From Weissella koreensis KACC 15510 (GTDB lineage Bacteria; Bacillota; Bacilli; Lactobacillales; Lactobacillaceae), in NCBI RefSeq assembly GCF_000219805.1, contig NC_015759.1:682001-746000 (forward strand): 64,000 nucleotides of DNA, in the 5' to 3' direction. Position numbers and translations under genes: made by a program. Numbering within the stretch: position 1 is the stretch's first letter; each line of letters opens with the position of its first letter. This document shows, in pieces, positions 61,283 through 64,000 of this stretch. A model generated the notes under the pieces. It searched no databases, was not told where the DNA came from, and saw nothing but the letters and a program-made list of their open reading frames with translations.

Positions 61283-62017
61283 TTAGGATATATTTATCCC
61301 AAATGACTCTGGATCATTTTTTGAGTCATTAGAACGATGATACCTTTCAACAGTGCCATTTTTATGGTAATAATGACCTAAAGATAATTTTTTCGCCTTA
61401 GCTAACCCTAAAAATAAGTTTATATGATCATAATATAATGTTGATTTAATTTTATTATTTACCACAAATACATTCCTAAATAATAATCTGACTGTATCTT
61501 GATGCTCAATAAGTTTCATATCATCTAATTTACCAACGAAAATAATTTCTTCATTTTCAAATCTGCTCAATAAAATCCTAGAATTCGTACTATCTCTTTC
61601 TAAATTATATGAATTATTACTCTTATAAAAATTTTGATAATACAACTCATCTAAAGTAGCGTGATATTTTTCAGTATAAAGTTTATATAATTTGCTACCA
61701 AAAAATCCATAAACTTTTTTCTTTATTTTAGGGTTGTTATCATATATATCACTAAGTCTATTTTTTATGATATATTGGGGTGTTTTATTCAGAGAGTATA
61801 TCAAATATAAATAGTGGTCATATGCAAGCGATGGATTAAAATCAAGTGAATGATAAAATCTCCATAGCAATACTCCTTCTGTCCTATTCATTAAAACCGT
61901 ATCTTCATCTTCAATTTGTAGATATCTTTCAAACTCACCAAAAGTTAAATTTATACTATCTTTGAAATAGTCATTATAATGTTTATTAATAATTTTTCTT
62001 TTACTTGTATTTACCAT
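61283..62017 (-). CDS. Hypothetical protein linked to the glycosyltransferase
   Basis: I do not recognise this 244-residue protein. It has no signal peptide or membrane helix and is rich in Tyr, Asn and Lys (YYQNFYKSNNSYNLERD). Its last third (IIFVGKLDDMKLIEHQDTVR to LYYDHINLFLGLAKAKKLSL) looks like alternating strands and helices. It precedes the GT4 gene on the same strand, so it may be an accessory subunit or a modifier in the same pathway. Very AT-rich codon use fits the island. Confidence 0.6.
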   Translation of the reverse strand: MVNTSKRKIINKHYNDYFKDSINLTFGEFERYLQIEDEDTVLMNRTEGVLLWRFYHSLDFNPSLAYDHYLYLIYSLNKTPQYIIKNRLSDIYDNNPKIKKKVYGFFGSKLYKLYTEKYHATLDELYYQNFYKSNNSYNLERDSTNSRILLSRFENEEIIFVGKLDDMKLIEHQDTVRLLFRNVFVVNNKIKSTLYYDHINLFLGLAKAKKLSLGHYYHKNGTVERYHRSNDSKNDPESFGINIS

Positions 62018-62057
62018 ATCTTTTAATTCCTAATATTAAATATTTTATTTAATTACA

Positions 62058-62210
62058 CTGCTAAGCCATCTACGAGAAGATCCATACCTTATTGTTTAAT
62101 CACATAAATGGTTACTTAGATTTATTTAGCCTTAATAACGCACCTTCCATTGCCATCTAACGCTCTTAGAATATCAATATCTGATGGATTTAATGAATAA
62201 ATTTCTAATT
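62058..62210 (-). pseudogene. Decayed copy of the Mor-like gene
   Basis: Minus-strand pieces DILRALDGNGRC and RYGSSRRWLSSV (different frames) match DILMALEGDELG and RYGYTRRWIIGV of the Mor-like gene at 49.88-50.18 kb. Frame breaks and stops separate them. The rest of the gap 62018-62583 holds only AT-rich DNA and a terminator. Confidence 0.6.
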
Positions 62211-62452
62211 AATCCATATTTATCAATCATTTTCCTACATAGATAACATACAAAAGCAACAATACAATAAAATAAAATACTTAGCTAAAGCGTAAGTAAT
62301 TGACATTATTAATGTCGTTTTTGGTAAGAATGACATTAATAATAAATAATATTCCTGCATATAGTTAGATATAACAACACTGTTTTATTTTAAATAGTAA
62401 TTTATTTCATAAATATCAAAAAAACAACCTTGATAATCAATAAATAGTAATT

Positions 62453-62507
62453 AAAAATACACCTACGAATCTGCCTAAATTGGCTTTTTCATAGGTGTAT
62501 TTATTTA
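62453..62507. terminator. Bidirectional terminator
   Basis: AAATACACCTA and TAGGTGTATTT form a perfect 11-bp stem. It resembles the terminator at 52.85 kb in its outer sequence (AATACAC/GTGTATT). Confidence 0.7.
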
Positions 62508-62583
62508 TCTAGTCTCTAAATATTTCTTTATAAGTACCTAACTTCAATAATTATTACAGTTATGTGTTTACTCATATTATTTT

Positions 62584-63723
62584 TTAATTAGCCTTAACCT
62601 GAGCCTTTTTATTAGATTTAAATACTGAAGAAATTACAAGTGTTATTCCAATTAATACAACCCAAAGCAAAGATTGAGTATTACCATTCCAAAATGAGTA
62701 ATCATAATAAACAATTGACTTCATTCCATCCAACAAGAACCTCATTGGTAGCCATGGCATAACCCAATTAGAGTAAAATGACGTTAACATCTCTGGGGCC
62801 AAGTTAACAATTGGCATTGAAAATAGCATCAACAAAGCGAAGACCGGAATACCAGCCATACCAATCCATAGTTCAACTCCAAACATTAACAGTTGAAAGG
62901 CAAGTGAGGCAAGTGAAGCGAAGAATGCCACCGTTACAAAGCTTGAATATGAGTATCCAAGGATCTCTTGGGCACCAATTGTTGAAATAAATCCTGAAAC
63001 TAATGCAATTACAATAATCACTCCAATTTCAATCAATTTTGAAGATAGCTTTGCACCTTTATTTCTATCTTCAAAACCTTTTTGAGCTAACAGCATCATG
63101 ACGGTTCCCAATAACGCTCCCATCCATATAGGTTGGAAAAAACTTGAACTAGCAGTTGGTCGGTCTTTGGTACTATGAACCGTTTTAGTCGTAACATTTA
63201 TTGGATTTAACAATGTTTTTTCAGTTTCGGGACTAATGTTAACATTCATCATTTGTGATTTGGTAATAACCTGGTTGGATATGTTTTGTCCAACTTTATT
63301 TGTCATCGTATTTAAAACATTTTGAACTGACGTAGCCACTGTCGCATTTTTAGCTTGATTTATAATGATACGCATCTCAGGCTTTTTTGCATTTGGCATT
63401 GGTAAATTTGTGATATCTTTTGAAAAACTCTTATCGATAATTAATGCACCATAATACTTCTGATGATCCATATCATTCCTTAAGTCTTTTTCACTATTAA
63501 TTTTACTCCACTTAATCGTAGTTGCATTTTTTCCACCAGTTGAAGTTACACTGGTTAACTGCTTAACAATATTTTTAGTGACAACTGTATTATCGGTATC
63601 TACAATGGCTAACGGTAAGTTCTTAGGCGCAACTTTAGTGCTGGGAATTTGGGCAATAATTAGTAGTATACCCATTATTAAAGCCACAACTAGCGACAAA
63701 ATATGAAATTTATTTTTGAACAT
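62584..63723 (-). CDS. YhgE/Pip-type ABC-2 membrane protein
   Basis: This 379-residue protein has an N-terminal helix (about 8-25), a large extracellular domain (about 30-190, starting NLPLAIVDTDNTVV) and five C-terminal helices (about 195-370). This is the layout of short YhgE/Pip or DUF3533 ABC-2-type exporters. Motifs LPLAIVDxD and GALIIDKSFS are characteristic. It is divergent from a TetR gene, the usual arrangement for such exporters, so TetR repression is likely. The substrate is unknown. Confidence 0.8.
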   Translation of the reverse strand: MFKNKFHILSLVVALIMGILLIIAQIPSTKVAPKNLPLAIVDTDNTVVTKNIVKQLTSVTSTGGKNATTIKWSKINSEKDLRNDMDHQKYYGALIIDKSFSKDITNLPMPNAKKPEMRIIINQAKNATVATSVQNVLNTMTNKVGQNISNQVITKSQMMNVNISPETEKTLLNPINVTTKTVHSTKDRPTASSSFFQPIWMGALLGTVMMLLAQKGFEDRNKGAKLSSKLIEIGVIIVIALVSGFISTIGAQEILGYSYSSFVTVAFFASLASLAFQLLMFGVELWIGMAGIPVFALLMLFSMPIVNLAPEMLTSFYSNWVMPWLPMRFLLDGMKSIVYYDYSFWNGNTQSLLWVVLIGITLVISSVFKSNKKAQVKAN

Positions 63724-63903
63724 CTCACTTCTCCTATAATAGTTAATTTAAAAGCAACATCTAGTTCTTTTTTCAACACTCTGTTGCTTTTCTTCGATTA
63801 TTATTATATTTTAAAGTAAGTAATAAAGACAGAAACAATAATTTGAAAATCGTTTCAATTACAACAACCATTCATTTAATGTTCATTTTTGAAAGGAATT
63901 ATT

Positions 63904-64000
63904 ATGTATTCACATAAAACTAATCAAACAAAATCTCAAATTATCGATGCATTCATCACAATTTTAAACACCAAAGATATTTCAAAAATTACAATATCTG
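63904..64000 (+). CDS. TetR-family transcriptional regulator (partial)
   Basis: The first 32 residues (MYSHKTNQTKSQIIDAFITI, then LNTKDISKITIS) are the start of a TetR HTH domain; the gene runs off the window. AAAGGA precedes the ATG. It is divergent from the YhgE/Pip-type exporter and probably regulates it. Confidence 0.8.
   Translation, partial: MYSHKTNQTKSQIIDAFITILNTKDISKITIS

Noticed and set aside
45092-62500. Insertion sequence or serine/tyrosine recombinase in the island
   Set aside because: No transposase, integrase or ccr-like reading frame, and no terminal inverted repeats of an IS, could be recognised in the window.
1-64000. CRISPR array or cas genes
   Set aside because: No regularly spaced short repeats and no Cas-like reading frames were seen; the repeats present are long, few and irregularly spaced.

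Overview
The window is AT-rich chromosomal DNA from a low-GC Gram-positive bacterium, most likely a member of the Lactobacillaceae. Supporting this are the block rsmG–parA–parB–DUF951–ychF–DUF1129, strong AGGAGG-type ribosome binding sites, an AdcR-type zinc locus, a DtpT-like peptide transporter, an RFN-controlled RibU, RlmCD, and a viroplasmin-type RNase HI. I cannot assign a species from sequence alone.

Layout. Positions 1–2.4 kb hold a zinc ABC transporter operon (permease cut by the window edge) headed by its MarR-type repressor with two AdcR boxes. From 2.6 to 9.7 kb come an OatA-like O-acetyltransferase, a DUF975 membrane protein, a POT peptide transporter, a divergent MerR/SDR pair, tRNA-Gln and tRNA-Tyr, and a metallophosphoesterase. 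From 9.8 to 16.3 kb lie a two-component system and the ychF–parB–parA–rsmG block with a near-perfect parS site just upstream. From 16.5 to 44 kb is ordinary core and metabolic content: Dus, an esterase, an AI-2E family protein, acylphosphatase, a second MerR/SDR pair, RlmCD, RibU with FMN riboswitch, GuaA, a ClC channel, NmrA-type reductases, an MFS exporter with its MarR regulator, an M20 deacylase, a split ThrE exporter, an aldo/keto reductase, DedA, YczE, RNase HI, a HAD phosphatase and TrkH/KtrB. An intergenic region of about 690 bp before rlmH carries several DnaA-box-like sequences and may be an origin or other DnaA-binding region.

From the 3' end of rlmH (45.1 kb) to about 62.5 kb the DNA is a mosaic accessory island. 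It is even more AT-rich, most genes lie on the minus strand, and it is laced with four families of direct repeats, decayed gene copies and toxin–antitoxin genes. It holds a lantibiotic-immunity-like ABC operon with a membrane-anchored XRE regulator, a DUF1643/Mor-like gene cassette, a Crp/Fnr–flavodoxin-fold oxidoreductase cassette, RelB/YafQ-like and HigBA-like loci, and a complete thiol-redox locus. The redox locus has three thioredoxin-like proteins with different active sites, a thioredoxin reductase, a FrnE/DsbA-like protein and a 41-residue CGPDGC peptide. Next to it is an ArsR–rhodanese fusion regulator whose predicted operator occurs in front of both itself and the thioredoxin operon. 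A copy of the sequence at the rlmH 3' end reappears 9.25 kb downstream, resembling the way SCC elements use rlmH in staphylococci, but no recombinase is visible. The island continues with an orphan Crp/Fnr regulator and a GT4 glycosyltransferase pair. The window ends with a YhgE/Pip-type membrane protein and a divergent, truncated TetR gene.

The most noteworthy points are the predicted persulfide/thiol-responsive regulon, the short coupled Cys peptide in it, and the repeat-bounded insertion at rlmH.
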